Below are positions 25,604 to 35,114 of a DNA stretch of 64,000 nt, piece by piece (the stretch's first letter is position 1; each line of letters begins with the position of its first letter). Source of the stretch: Henriciella marina (lineage in GTDB: Bacteria; Pseudomonadota; Alphaproteobacteria; Caulobacterales; Hyphomonadaceae); NCBI RefSeq assembly GCF_027213945.1, contig NZ_JAPWGW010000003.1, positions 310,001-374,000 of the forward strand. Direction: 5' to 3'. The notes under the pieces were generated by a model. That model had not been told where the DNA came from. It saw only the letters and a list, made by a program, of their open reading frames with translations, and did no database searches. Position numbers and translations under genes: made by a program.

Positions 25604-26235
25604 ACCACTTCCTCCCCGGGTTCGTACAGCCGTTCATATAAAGCGCGTATGATCCCTGCCGTCACGCCCCAGATGCGGTGGCCCTCATACGGCATCTCGT
25701 AATAATGGCGCATCTGCCCCTTCCAGCTGGTCTTCTGTCGCTGATGGTTTGCCGCCTTCATCAGGAAGGAGAGCGGCGTCTCGAACACGCTATCCACCTC
25801 GATAGGATCCGGCCTGGCGACGAAGCCTTCCGGCAGCACGCCGAGCACCGGCACAATGCGAAAACCTGTTCCCGTGATGTATGGCGCACCCCGCGCAATC
25901 AGCTTCACCTCATCCGGATTAACGCCCACTTCTTCTTCGGATTCGCGCAGCGCCGCCTCGATTTCGTCGGCATCGACCGGGTCGACCTTGCCGCCCGGAA
26001 AGGCAACCTGCCCTGGATGGGCCTTCATCGTCATTGGCCGATGGGTCAGCAGCGTGGTCGGGCCATGCTCTCTTGGAATGATCGGCACCAGAACAGCCGC
26101 CCGGCGAATGTTCGCAATGCCGTCGGCGTCCAGAAACTCGATATCGCCGCCTTCAGACAGGCGCTCCTCGCCCTCAACAGGGTCGAGGCGCAAGCGCGCA
26201 CGCGCCAGAAAATCATCCAGGTCGACAAAGGCCAT
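25600..26235 (-). CDS. CoA pyrophosphatase (Nudix)
   Basis: 211-residue Nudix hydrolase of the NUDT7/YeaB coenzyme A diphosphatase type. The Nudix box GGKVDPVDADEIEAALRES with REx2EE follows at about residues 82-102, and the segment HPGQVAFPGG just before it is the CoA-pyrophosphatase signature. It cleaves CoA to 3',5'-ADP and 4'-phosphopantetheine. Second gene of the DUF1285-Nudix-DUF6111-CCA operon, starting 8 bases after the DUF1285 stop. Confidence 0.92.
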   Translation of the reverse strand: MAFVDLDDFLARARLRLDPVEGEERLSEGGDIEFLDADGIANIRRAAVLVPIIPREHGPTTLLTHRPMTMKAHPGQVAFPGGKVDPVDADEIEAALRESEEEVGVNPDEVKLIARGAPYITGTGFRIVPVLGVLPEGFVARPDPIEVDSVFETPLSFLMKAANHQRQKTSWKGQMRHYYEMPYEGHRIWGVTAGIIRALYERLYEPGEEVV

Positions 26236-26243
26236 TTGCTTGA

Positions 26244-26849
26244 TCAGTCCCCGGCCGGTCCGATGTCAAAGAACATCCCGTCTGACCAGACACCAAGCCG
26301 TCCTTCATCCTCGGGCGAGGTCACGGCCATCCCGGCAAGCTCATAGAAGACAGGTCGCGCCAGCTTGGCCTCCAGTCGCCCCCGCACCAGCAGATAGGGC
26401 GACGGCTCCAGCGTTTTCGGGTCGGTCTCGATCCGGAGCGGGTTGTCCACGCCAGCGATCACGACGTCGCCGACATTGGTCACAAAAGCCAGCGTCTGGT
26501 CCTTGCCTGCCTCGCCAGCCCGGTCCACGCGCGTCGCGATGAAAGGCGCGTCTTCGACATGAACGACGACCTTTTCATAAGGCGTCACCAGCCAGAATGA
26601 ACCATCCTCATCCCGGCGCAGGATAGTGGAGAACAGCTTCACCAGCTTCTGGCGGTTGATTCGCCCACCCTCATGCCACCAGCTGCCATCGGCTCGGATT
26701 TCCATGTCGATATCGGCCGACCGCTCCGGTGACCATTGCTCGACAGGCGGCAGTTTGCGCCCGCTTGGGTCAGGGGCGATCACTTTAAGCAGGTCGTTCA
26801 AGCTGATTGCAGTGTTTTCATTGGATTTCACGTCGCGCTCCGCCATCAT
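26244..26849 (-). CDS. DUF1285 domain protein
   Basis: 201 residues. The family pattern is visible: PPVEQWSPER, then IRADGSWWHEGG, INRQKLVKLFSTIL, and YLLVRGRLEAKL with VFYELAG. DUF1285 proteins are small soluble proteins of unknown function that are often next to Nudix and CCA-transferase genes in alphaproteobacteria. The start is ATG 26849 (ATG 26846 is as good). It is divergent from moxR, whose start is 49 bases away. Confidence 0.88.
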   Translation of the reverse strand: MMAERDVKSNENTAISLNDLLKVIAPDPSGRKLPPVEQWSPERSADIDMEIRADGSWWHEGGRINRQKLVKLFSTILRRDEDGSFWLVTPYEKVVVHVEDAPFIATRVDRAGEAGKDQTLAFVTNVGDVVIAGVDNPLRIETDPKTLEPSPYLLVRGRLEAKLARPVFYELAGMAVTSPEDEGRLGVWSDGMFFDIGPAGD

Positions 26850-26898
26850 TTTGCCTAGACGTAGGTCTGAACTTGGCCGGAGCAAAGACGGAGACCTC

Positions 26899-27888
26899 AT
26901 GGCAGACGATAATGACGCGGTTGTGCAGGAGGCTGAAGCCGCTGGCGAAACGCTGGAGAAGGTAAAAGCCGAGATCGCGAAAGCCGTATTCGGTCAGGAC
27001 CGCGTGATCGAGGTGGCGCTTTCGGCGATCCTGGCAGGCGGCCACGCCCTGCTCATCGGCGCACCTGGCCTTGCCAAGACCCGCCTGGTGGAGGCGATGG
27101 GGACGGCCCTCGGCATCAACTCGCAGCGTATCCAGTTCACGCCAGACCTGATGCCGTCCGATATTCTCGGCTCCGAAGTGCTCGACGAAGGCGCCAGCGG
27201 TGAGCGCAGCTTCCGCTTCATCAAGGGCCCGATCTTCACCCAGCTCCTCATGGCGGACGAGATCAACCGCGCCTCGCCGCGTACCCAGTCTGCCCTCCTG
27301 CAAGCTATGCAGGAACGCCATGTGACCGTGGCCGGTGTGCGACATGACCTGCCAGCGCCCTTCCATGTGCTGGCCACCCAGAACCCGATTGAGCAGGAAG
27401 GCACCTACCCGCTGCCGGAAGCCCAGCTCGACCGTTTTCTTCTGAAGATCGATGTCACCTATCCTGACATCGACACTGAGCGCCAAATCCTTATCGAAAC
27501 CACCGGTCTCTCGGACGCGACCGTCCAGCCCGCAATTGATGGCGAACAGCTGATGGCGCTCCAGCGCCTCGTGCGCCAGATGCCGGTTGGCGAAAAAGTA
27601 CTGACCGCAATTCTCGCAACCGTCCGCGAAGCCCGTCCTGAGCAGAGCTCTGATGATCGCGTCCGCCGCTTCGTTGACTGGGGCCCGTCTCCCCGTGCAG
27701 GTCAGGCGCTCATGCTGGCCTGCCGCGCCCGCGCGCTGCTGCGCGGTCGTCTCGCGCCATCGCTCGAAGATGTCGAAGCGCTGGCAGAGCCTTGTCTCGG
27801 TCACCGTATGGCGATGCGCTACGACCCGACCGGTCAGGCGCCGAGCATGCGCGACCTGATCGGTGATCTCGCCAGATCGTCAGGCTGA
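26899..27888 (+). CDS. MoxR-family AAA+ ATPase
   Basis: 329-residue AAA+ ATPase of the MoxR/RavA clade. Walker A GAPGLAKTR near residue 58, Walker B LLMADEINRA, sensor 1 ATQNPIEQEGTYPLPEAQLDRF, and the C-terminal lid domain with the 'DWGPSPRAGQAL' arginine segment. MoxR proteins act with VWA-domain proteins as chaperones that mature metal- or cofactor-bearing or envelope complexes. GGAG precedes ATG 26899. First gene of a five-gene operon reading to 34155, in which four of five junctions overlap or nearly touch. Confidence 0.95.
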   Translation: MADDNDAVVQEAEAAGETLEKVKAEIAKAVFGQDRVIEVALSAILAGGHALLIGAPGLAKTRLVEAMGTALGINSQRIQFTPDLMPSDILGSEVLDEGASGERSFRFIKGPIFTQLLMADEINRASPRTQSALLQAMQERHVTVAGVRHDLPAPFHVLATQNPIEQEGTYPLPEAQLDRFLLKIDVTYPDIDTERQILIETTGLSDATVQPAIDGEQLMALQRLVRQMPVGEKVLTAILATVREARPEQSSDDRVRRFVDWGPSPRAGQALMLACRARALLRGRLAPSLEDVEALAEPCLGHRMAMRYDPTGQAPSMRDLIGDLARSSG

Positions 27889-27889
27889 C

Positions 27890-28354
27890 ATGAAGGCTGT
27901 GACACCACAGCTGGTGCGACTGGCCGCTGGTCTTGCATTCGGCGCGGCCGCGCTTGCCGCGTGCGAGCGCGATCCCGGCATGCCCACACCTTCTGGCAAT
28001 GCGCTGGCGGAGTGCTATCGCATGATTGAACGGGCTGAACTGAACCTCAATGTAAGCGGCACTGGCCTGTCCGCATCCGATCGCCGTCTCGTCCGCGCAG
28101 AGCTGGATACTGCGCGCGTTCGGGTTTTGCATGCATGGTCGAACCGCGAAGGTGTTGGTCTTTCGGTTGGCGCAATCGAGGACGAAACTGCAGAGGCTGA
28201 AAGCTTCCTACTTGGCGTCAAGGCCGAAGCCGGCCTCAGCGATCAGGACCGCATGAGTGAGCGCACAGACGCCGCCAGCCAGCCGACCCAATGGCGCAGT
28301 AAGTTCGAAGCCGCCCTCGACTGCACTGACGAGGTCTCCGCGAATGAAGCTTGA
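27890..28354 (+). CDS. Small lipoprotein within the MoxR operon
   Basis: 154 residues. Signal with lipobox LAAC (Cys 25), then a helical domain with ECYRMIERAELN and a late Cys in ALDCTD. I recognise no family. ATG 27890 follows the moxR stop by one base, and its end overlaps the DUF58 start by 11 bases, so it is embedded in the operon. A periplasmic partner of the large BatA-type proteins is plausible by position. Confidence 0.75.
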   Translation: MKAVTPQLVRLAAGLAFGAAALAACERDPGMPTPSGNALAECYRMIERAELNLNVSGTGLSASDRRLVRAELDTARVRVLHAWSNREGVGLSVGAIEDETAEAESFLLGVKAEAGLSDQDRMSERTDAASQPTQWRSKFEAALDCTDEVSANEA

Positions 28355-29207
28355 GGCGCTCAGAGCAGAAGCAGAGGCCGTCGTGCGCGCCTTGCCGGGC
28401 CTCAATCTGAAGGCACGCGCCGCCGATGCGGCCCATCTTGGCGCAGCTGGCCGCAAGCGCGCAGGCACGGGTGAGCACTTCTGGCAGTACCGCCACTATA
28501 CCCAGGAAGACACCGCCCAACGGATCGACTGGCGGCGTTCGGCGCGCGGGGACGATGTCTATGTCCGTGAAACAGAGCTCGAGACTGCGCGCACCATTCT
28601 TTTCTGGTGCGATCCCCAGGAAGGCTTTGACTGGAGCGGCACGCCCGAGCGCCGCACAAAAGCAGATACCGCCCGCATCCTGATGCTGGCCAATGGCCTG
28701 ATGTTGTCCAAGGCAGGCGAGCGCATTGGCGTTCTCGGCAGCGCGCGCAAGGCAAGCTTCGGCAAGGCTGCCGCAGACAAACTTGGCGAGGACCTGCTCG
28801 CCTCTGACAACAGCCAGTTCCCACCACCGCCCCGTTCGCGTGCCATCTTTGCGCTCGCCAGTGATTTCTATGACCCGATCGATGTCTGGCGCGAAAGGCT
28901 CGCGCCGCTCGCCCGCGCATCGAAAGAAGGCATTCTCATCGCGCTCAGCGACCCGATCGAGGAAACTTTCCCATGGCAGGGCCGCGTCCGCTTCAGCCGT
29001 CCGGGCACGCGACTCTTCCGCCTCTTTGGCCGCGCCGAGACGATCCGCGATCAGTATCTCGAACGCTTCGCCGCCCAAGCCGCCGCCATTGAAAACCTCG
29101 CGGCGAGCTTTGGCTGGCAATATGTCCGCCACTCGACCGGAGACGACATTACGTATGGCGCTGCCGACCTGAAACAGGCCTTCGAAGCTTTCGGGGCGCG
29201 CCTATGA
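28344..29207 (+). CDS. DUF58 domain protein
   Basis: 287-residue protein of the DUF58 family, a VWA-like fold common beside moxR. The hallmark segment GEHFWQYRHYTQEDTAQRIDWRRSAR is present at about residues 38-63 (G-x-G-x-FxxxRxYxxGDxxRxIDWxxxAR in the family). No membrane helix is seen. ATG 28344 has GAGG upstream; the longer frame from 28257 runs through the lipoprotein gene and is rejected. It overlaps the next gene by 4 bases (ATGA). Confidence 0.93.
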   Translation: MKLEALRAEAEAVVRALPGLNLKARAADAAHLGAAGRKRAGTGEHFWQYRHYTQEDTAQRIDWRRSARGDDVYVRETELETARTILFWCDPQEGFDWSGTPERRTKADTARILMLANGLMLSKAGERIGVLGSARKASFGKAAADKLGEDLLASDNSQFPPPPRSRAIFALASDFYDPIDVWRERLAPLARASKEGILIALSDPIEETFPWQGRVRFSRPGTRLFRLFGRAETIRDQYLERFAAQAAAIENLAASFGWQYVRHSTGDDITYGAADLKQAFEAFGARL

Positions 29208-32119
29208 GCCTCGGTCCGTTTCTCTTCGGCGCACCGCTGGCGCTGCTCGGCCTCATCGCCCTGCCCGTCATCTGGTACATCCTGCGCGCGACGCCGCCCG
29301 CGCCGCAGGAGGCCGCCCTTCCGTCGCTTCGCCTACTCGATGATGTCGAGCCCGAAGACGAAACCCCGGCCCGCACGCCCTGGTGGATTCTCCTCCTGCG
29401 CCTGCTGGCTGCTGCCGCTGCCATCCTCGGCCTCTCCAACCCTGTCTATGCACCGGGCGCGCAGGTTGGTAGCGAGGATGCAGGCCCGGTCCTCATCGTT
29501 ATCGACAATGGCTGGACCAGCACACCGCGCTGGGGTGAGCTGCAAGCCGCTGCCTCCAGCGCCCTCGATGGGGCCAGCCGCGATACCGCAGGCCACCTCC
29601 TTCTCACCGCCCCGCGCACGCTGAACGCAGACCCGGCCGACCGGCTGACCCGGACTGACCTGTCCGCCCGTATCGATTCGCTCGACCCCGTCTCCTGGGG
29701 CACCGACCGCGAAGATGCGCTGGAGCGTCTTGAAGCCTCCGGCATACAACCTGCCCGCATCCTCTGGGCCAGTGACGGATTAGGCAGCGAGGATGCCAGC
29801 GCCTTTGCCGGTGCCCTCGGCGAAATCGCCCCGCTCAGCATCTATGCCGCCGCGCCGCGCGGACCGTTCGCGATTACCAGCCTGGCTTCCGCTGCTGACG
29901 GGGCCGCCGTCACAGTCCGCCGTGTCGATACCTCCAACAGCGCGCAAATCTATGTCTCCGCCCTCACCCTCGATGGCGCAGCGCTCGCCACGGCAGAGGC
30001 AGATTTCGCCGCCGGTGAGGAAGAAGCCATCGCCCGCTTTGATGTACCCGCAGCTGCCCTCGCCCGCGTCGAACGCTTCGCCATTACCGGCGTGCAGGGC
30101 GCAGGCAGCGTCTGGCTCTGGGATTCGGCAGACCGCTCCCGCCGTGTTGGTCTTGTCTCCGGGGACTCGACCGCCCAGCCGCTTCTCTCCGACATGCACT
30201 ATGTCCGTCAGGCGCTGGAGCCCTTCGCCCATATCACGGACGGCTCCATCGAGGAGCTGATCGCCGCCGACCCTGACGCCATCATCATGACCGATATCGG
30301 CCAGCTCGCGCCTGAGCTTGAGGAGCGCATGGCCGAATGGGTCGAGGGCGGCGGCGCGCTCATCCGCTTTGCAGGCCCGCGCCTTGCCGCGCAGTCCGAC
30401 AGCCTCGTGCCGACACCGCTCCGCCGTTCCTCGCGTGCCATTGGCGGCGCGCTGACATGGGAAGACCCGCAAAGCATCGGCAGCTACCCTGAGACCTCGC
30501 CCTTTGCGGGCCTCTCCTCCCCTGCCGACATCAAGATCCGCCAGCAGGTCCTTGCCCGCCCGGCCCCGGAGCTTGCCAGCCGCACCTGGGCGCGCCTGCA
30601 GGATGGCTCACCGCTGGTGACAGGCGCGAGCCGCGGACAGGGCACGCTTGTCCTCTTCCATGTTACTGCGGGCCCCGACTGGTCCGACCTTCCCTATTCA
30701 GGCACCTTCGTCGAGATGCTGAGATGCGCCATTGCCGCTGGCCGCGGCGAAACCATGCAGGACGAGGAAGGCACCTATACGCCTGAGGTGACGGTGAACG
30801 GCTATGGCCGCCTTGTCAGCCCCGGCCCGAACGCCTCGCCCATCGCGGCAGCTGATCTCGCAGGCGCCGTCCCATCTGAATCCCACCCGCCCGGCCTTTA
30901 TCGCGGCCCCGGTGGCACCCGCGCCATCAACACAGCCGCAAGAGGAGTCCCCGCCCTCGTCACCAACTGGCCGACCAGTGCGCGCCTCCTCGGTGACGCC
31001 GAAGCCCAGACCGTCCGTCTCGGCGGGCTTCTTCTGGGGCTCGCAGGCCTGCTGATCGCGGTCGACCTTCTCGTCGCGCTGGCGCTGGCCGGACGCTTCC
31101 CGTCGCTCCGGCGCGGCGCCCATGCGGTGATCCTCATCGCTGGCGCGGCAACGTTGGCACCGCTCAGTCAGCCGCCAGCCCACGCCCAGTTCGACGAGAT
31201 CAGCCCCAACCCCTACAGCTACGCCATCTCGCCCGGCTATCGCGGCACGGAGATCGAGCAAAACGGCGAGATCGACAAGGCAATGGAAGCCCTGCTCGAG
31301 ATGCGCCTTGCCTATATCGAGACAGGCGACAGCGAGGTCGACGCCGTCACCCGCGCGGGTCTTCGCGGCCTCTCCCTCACCCTCTTCCGCCGCACTTCGG
31401 TGGAGCCGGCAGAGCCACACACCGTCGACCCTGAAACCGACGAGCTCGACGTCTACCCGATGATCGTGCTCGCCCTGCCGGACAATGCCACCCCGCTCAG
31501 CTCTCGCGCGGTCGAGCGCCTCAACGCCTATCTGCGCAATGGCGGCGCGCTCTTCATCGACACGCGGCGCGGCGGCAATGTCGCGAGCAATAACAGCTTC
31601 GCCGACCTCGACCGCGTCCTGCCCGGCCTCGACACCCCGCCGCTTCAGCCGGTCAGCCAGGAGCATGTGATGACGCGCAGCTTCTACCTGATCGACGGGT
31701 TCGCCGGGCGCTATCAGGACCGCCAGCTCTGGATCGAATCCTCGGCCGGTGCAGCAAACTCATCCGCCCGCCGTGGCGACGGCGTCTCCGGCCTTATCAT
31801 CGGGGACGCGGACTATCTCGCCGCCTGGGCCATTGATGAAAGCGGCCGCCCGCTTCTCAGTGTCGATGGCGGCGACCGTGAGCGCGAAATGGCGCGCCGC
31901 TTCGGCGTGAACCTGATGATGTACGTGCTGACCGGCAATTATAAGGAAGACCAGGTCCACATCCCGGCCCTGCTTGAACGCCTCGGTGAGGGTGAAGACG
32001 GCGCAGAGCCCGCCCCCGCAGGCCCGATGCGCGAACCGCCGCCGCGCCTCCCCGGCAGCACAGACCAGCCGGATATCGAGGAAATGATCCGCCGCCAGCA
32101 GGAAAGCACGCCTGAATGA
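29204..32119 (+). CDS. BatA-domain plus DUF4159 membrane protein
   Basis: 971 residues. N-terminal BatA-type module with two helices (about 8-26 and 58-76) and the LPSLRLL segment; a large periplasmic region (~90-600); two helices near 615-665, the second ending in a HAQF processing-like site; then a DUF4159 domain (~660-900) with MRLAYIETGD and GGALFIDTRRGG; and a Pro-rich tail. The family is unassigned but always sits with MoxR/DUF58. It is inferred to assemble with the next protein in the inner membrane. Overlaps of 4 bases occur on both sides. Confidence 0.9.
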   Translation: MSLGPFLFGAPLALLGLIALPVIWYILRATPPAPQEAALPSLRLLDDVEPEDETPARTPWWILLLRLLAAAAAILGLSNPVYAPGAQVGSEDAGPVLIVIDNGWTSTPRWGELQAAASSALDGASRDTAGHLLLTAPRTLNADPADRLTRTDLSARIDSLDPVSWGTDREDALERLEASGIQPARILWASDGLGSEDASAFAGALGEIAPLSIYAAAPRGPFAITSLASAADGAAVTVRRVDTSNSAQIYVSALTLDGAALATAEADFAAGEEEAIARFDVPAAALARVERFAITGVQGAGSVWLWDSADRSRRVGLVSGDSTAQPLLSDMHYVRQALEPFAHITDGSIEELIAADPDAIIMTDIGQLAPELEERMAEWVEGGGALIRFAGPRLAAQSDSLVPTPLRRSSRAIGGALTWEDPQSIGSYPETSPFAGLSSPADIKIRQQVLARPAPELASRTWARLQDGSPLVTGASRGQGTLVLFHVTAGPDWSDLPYSGTFVEMLRCAIAAGRGETMQDEEGTYTPEVTVNGYGRLVSPGPNASPIAAADLAGAVPSESHPPGLYRGPGGTRAINTAARGVPALVTNWPTSARLLGDAEAQTVRLGGLLLGLAGLLIAVDLLVALALAGRFPSLRRGAHAVILIAGAATLAPLSQPPAHAQFDEISPNPYSYAISPGYRGTEIEQNGEIDKAMEALLEMRLAYIETGDSEVDAVTRAGLRGLSLTLFRRTSVEPAEPHTVDPETDELDVYPMIVLALPDNATPLSSRAVERLNAYLRNGGALFIDTRRGGNVASNNSFADLDRVLPGLDTPPLQPVSQEHVMTRSFYLIDGFAGRYQDRQLWIESSAGAANSSARRGDGVSGLIIGDADYLAAWAIDESGRPLLSVDGGDREREMARRFGVNLMMYVLTGNYKEDQVHIPALLERLGEGEDGAEPAPAGPMREPPPRLPGSTDQPDIEEMIRRQQESTPE

Positions 32120-34155
32120 CCGAAGCTGGCCGCATCTCGCTCGATCCGCTTCTCGGCTGGCCGCTGCTCTGGGCGCTGCTCGCGCTCTGCCTGCTCGCCT
32201 ATGGCGCCTATATCCGCTGGCGTGGCCGCGCCTGGCTGATGCGCGCGGCCGTCCTCACCGCGCTTGCCGCCGCCCTCGCTAACCCCGCCTATGTCCGCGA
32301 GGAACGAGACCCCCTCCCCTCCGTCGCCGCCATCGTCGTTGACCGCTCAGAGAGCATGAGCTTCGGTGAGCGCGACGCCATCGCCGACGCCGCCCTCGAA
32401 GAGCTGCGCGCCGATATGGACGCCGACACCTCGCTTGAGGTCCGCTTCGTGGAGACAGGGTCCAGCGCCGACGGCACCAACCTCATCGCCTCCCTCGAAG
32501 GCCTGATGGCCGACGTCCCGCGCGACCGGATCGCGGGCGCCGTCCTCGTCACCGATGGACAGGTCCATGACGTGCCCGAAGACGCCGCCCGCCTCGACGC
32601 GCTCGGCCCCATTCACAGCCTCATCACGGGCGACCCGGACAGCGGCGACCGGCGCATCTCTCTCGTGCGCTCACCGGACTTCGGCATTGTCGGCGAGGAC
32701 GCCGCCTTCGTCGTGCGCGTCGATGACCCTGTCAGTGCGCAAGCCACCGTCACCTATTCCATGAATGGCGGAGAGCCTGAAGAAATTACCGTCCAGACCG
32801 GCACCGACACCCCCCTCCCGGTGGAGATTGAGCGGCGCGGCGACAATATCCTCGTCGTCGAAACCCCGGCAGGTGCACAGGAGCTGACCCTCGCCAACAA
32901 CCGCACCGCCGCGACCCTGTCCGGCGTGCGCGACCGCCTCCGCGTTCTCCTCATCACCGGCAAGCCGAACGCCGCAGGCCGCGTCTGGCGCGACCTCCTG
33001 AAGTCCGACCCCTCGGTCGACCTTGTCCACTTCACCATCCTGCGCCCGCCCTACAAGCAGGACGTGACCCCGCTGGAGGAAATGGCCCTCATCGCCTTCC
33101 CGACAGAGGAGCTGTTCGAAGGCAAGCTGAATGAGTTCGACCTCATAATCTTCGACCAGTATGAGCGGCGCACCGTCATCACCATGTCCTACCTCGCCAA
33201 TATGGCCCGCTATGTGGCCGATGGCGGCGCCCTGCTGATCGCGGCGGGTGAGGATTTCGCAGGCCCCGCCTCCCTCGCCAACACACCGCTCTCTGCCGTC
33301 CTCCCGGCCCTGCCCACCGGCACCATCCAGGTCGGCAAGTTCAACCCGCAAATCTCTGACACCGGCGCGCGCCACACCATCACAGAGACCCTCACCGGCC
33401 AGTCATGGGGCGACTGGGTGCGCTATATCGAGGCCGTGCCCGAGGTCGGCGATGTCCTGATGACCGCCCGCAATGGCGACCCGCTTCTGGTCGTCGACCG
33501 CGTCGGCGAAGGCCGCGTCGCACAGATCCTCTCGGGCCAGATCTTCCTCTGGGCGCGCGGCTATGATGGCGGCGGTCCCTTCGCAGAGCTGATCCGCCGC
33601 ACCGTCCACTGGCTGATGAAAGAGCCAGAGCTTGAAGAGCGCCAGCTCCTCCTCGAAGCGCAGGGCGACACGGTGCGCGCCCGCCTTCGCACCCTGTCAG
33701 ACACCGCTCCCACATTGAGCGTCGAAACCCCGGACGGCGAAACCCTGAACCCGCGCTGGACCCAGACCGGCCCCGGCGAATTCACCGCAGAGCTCGCCAT
33801 AGACCAGCTCGGCCTCTTCCGCGCAGAGGCCGGCGGCCTCGAAGCGGTGGCCTTGAACGGCCCCGCCAATCCAAAGGAATACGCCTCCCTCGAAGCGACC
33901 GGCGACGTGCTCGCCCCGCTCTCAGCGGCGACAGGCGGCGGCGTCTATGAACTGACCCGCCCGGGCGCCAGCCTGCCGGACATCCGCCGCGTCAGCCAAA
34001 ACGCCAACGCCGCGGGTGGTAACTGGCTGGGTCTCGAAGAACGCGGCGCCTACGCCGTCCGCAGCTCCACCAGCCTGCCCCTCCTGCCGGGCCTATTGGC
34101 GGTAGCGCTCATTCTGGTTTTCCTGATTTTGGCCTGGCGGCGCGAGGGGCGTTAA
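32116..34155 (+). CDS. VWA-like membrane protein, last gene of the MoxR operon
   Basis: 679 residues. Two N-terminal helices (about 14-31, 38-55), then a VWA-type domain with a DRSES MIDAS-like motif near residue 76 and TDGQVHD, then a domain related to class I glutamine amidotransferase folds (LLITGKPNAAG, DLIIFDQYE, YVADGGALLIAAGEDF) without the Cys-His-Glu triad I could confirm, and a C-terminal helix at ~652-674 ending in basic residues. It probably binds a metal or a partner through the MIDAS and is a client or partner of the MoxR ATPase. The 3' gap is 56 bases before the restriction island. Confidence 0.87.
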   Translation: MTEAGRISLDPLLGWPLLWALLALCLLAYGAYIRWRGRAWLMRAAVLTALAAALANPAYVREERDPLPSVAAIVVDRSESMSFGERDAIADAALEELRADMDADTSLEVRFVETGSSADGTNLIASLEGLMADVPRDRIAGAVLVTDGQVHDVPEDAARLDALGPIHSLITGDPDSGDRRISLVRSPDFGIVGEDAAFVVRVDDPVSAQATVTYSMNGGEPEEITVQTGTDTPLPVEIERRGDNILVVETPAGAQELTLANNRTAATLSGVRDRLRVLLITGKPNAAGRVWRDLLKSDPSVDLVHFTILRPPYKQDVTPLEEMALIAFPTEELFEGKLNEFDLIIFDQYERRTVITMSYLANMARYVADGGALLIAAGEDFAGPASLANTPLSAVLPALPTGTIQVGKFNPQISDTGARHTITETLTGQSWGDWVRYIEAVPEVGDVLMTARNGDPLLVVDRVGEGRVAQILSGQIFLWARGYDGGGPFAELIRRTVHWLMKEPELEERQLLLEAQGDTVRARLRTLSDTAPTLSVETPDGETLNPRWTQTGPGEFTAELAIDQLGLFRAEAGGLEAVALNGPANPKEYASLEATGDVLAPLSAATGGGVYELTRPGASLPDIRRVSQNANAAGGNWLGLEERGAYAVRSSTSLPLLPGLLAVALILVFLILAWRREGR

Positions 34156-34211
34156 AAAACACTCATATTGATGCCTTGCCATCAGCGAACAACGAAACGG
34201 CGCGGACATAT

Positions 34212-35114
34212 TCAGACCCGACTTCGCACCCAGTTTGCAAACGCATCGAGATCGTGAGACCAGAATACCTTTACACCCTCATCTGTGAGGCGTTGAACGT
34301 CATCAGGCTTGATTACACCTTGCAGTAGTGCCGCAGTTTCCACGAAACTCCCCCAATGAGCCTTCCACGCAGCAGCCTTCTTCAAGACGTCATTCACTCG
34401 CTTAACAGAGTTTGTTGCGTCATTCGTAACCTTGCATTCCATAGCTGCGACATACGATGACTTGAAACCGCAGGCGATATCCACTTCTTGCGCAGTCGTC
34501 GTGGCCGTCGCAAATCGAGTCTTGTTCATAAAATGCTTTGGGGGGATTGCGGCGCGCGTGTCGATGGTGACGCTTGGAAGTTTTTCCCAGCCTAGATCGA
34601 TTAGTAGGTCAACAACCGCATTCTCTTGCTCCGCACTTAGCCGATTGCGCTTTTGTGTCTCCGTCAACTTCGGCGCAATAAAGGAAATCACTCGCTCAAT
34701 AAGCAACTCGCGCTCTAAGTCTGTGGGTTCACGGTTAGCTTCAAGCCATGGCGCGATATCGCGGTCCATCCACTCTGCTAACACTATCGCTACGGCCCTT
34801 GCGACTTCAGGCTTTTGCTTCCTGTTCGACCTTTCGGACGACTTTGGCCATTCATGGCAGAGAAGCTTGAATTGGTCTTGGCTCTTGGGTGGCGCCAGCA
34901 AATGCCGAAAAATCAGCATGTGCCCGCCGTCCTCCTCAAGCGCCGATCTAACGTCGCGTAGATTGTTAGATGCCCTTAGTGCCGCGACCACTTTTGGCCT
35001 GATCTGCGCGAGCGATTCAGCCCAATCTGTTGCTTCTCCCTTTGGATCAGCACCCTCGATGTAGAGCTTGCGGGCATGCTCCGCGTTTCGGCGGTTTTCA
35101 TCTGTTACAGTCAT
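34212..35114 (-). CDS. XamI-like type II restriction endonuclease
   Basis: 300 residues. A helical N-terminal half includes the APPKSQDQFKLLC segment; the catalytic part has EVDIACGF, then AMECKVTNDATNSVKRVND, a D-x(n)-ExK site of the PD-(D/E)xK type, followed by FWSHDLDAFANWV. This pattern matches the XamI family (XamI itself cuts GTCGAC). The gene's start overlaps the methyltransferase stop by one base (TAATG), so M is made first. Base composition is lower in G+C than the neighbours. The cut site cannot be told from sequence. Confidence 0.75.
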   Translation of the reverse strand: MTVTDENRRNAEHARKLYIEGADPKGEATDWAESLAQIRPKVVAALRASNNLRDVRSALEEDGGHMLIFRHLLAPPKSQDQFKLLCHEWPKSSERSNRKQKPEVARAVAIVLAEWMDRDIAPWLEANREPTDLERELLIERVISFIAPKLTETQKRNRLSAEQENAVVDLLIDLGWEKLPSVTIDTRAAIPPKHFMNKTRFATATTTAQEVDIACGFKSSYVAAMECKVTNDATNSVKRVNDVLKKAAAWKAHWGSFVETAALLQGVIKPDDVQRLTDEGVKVFWSHDLDAFANWVRSRV

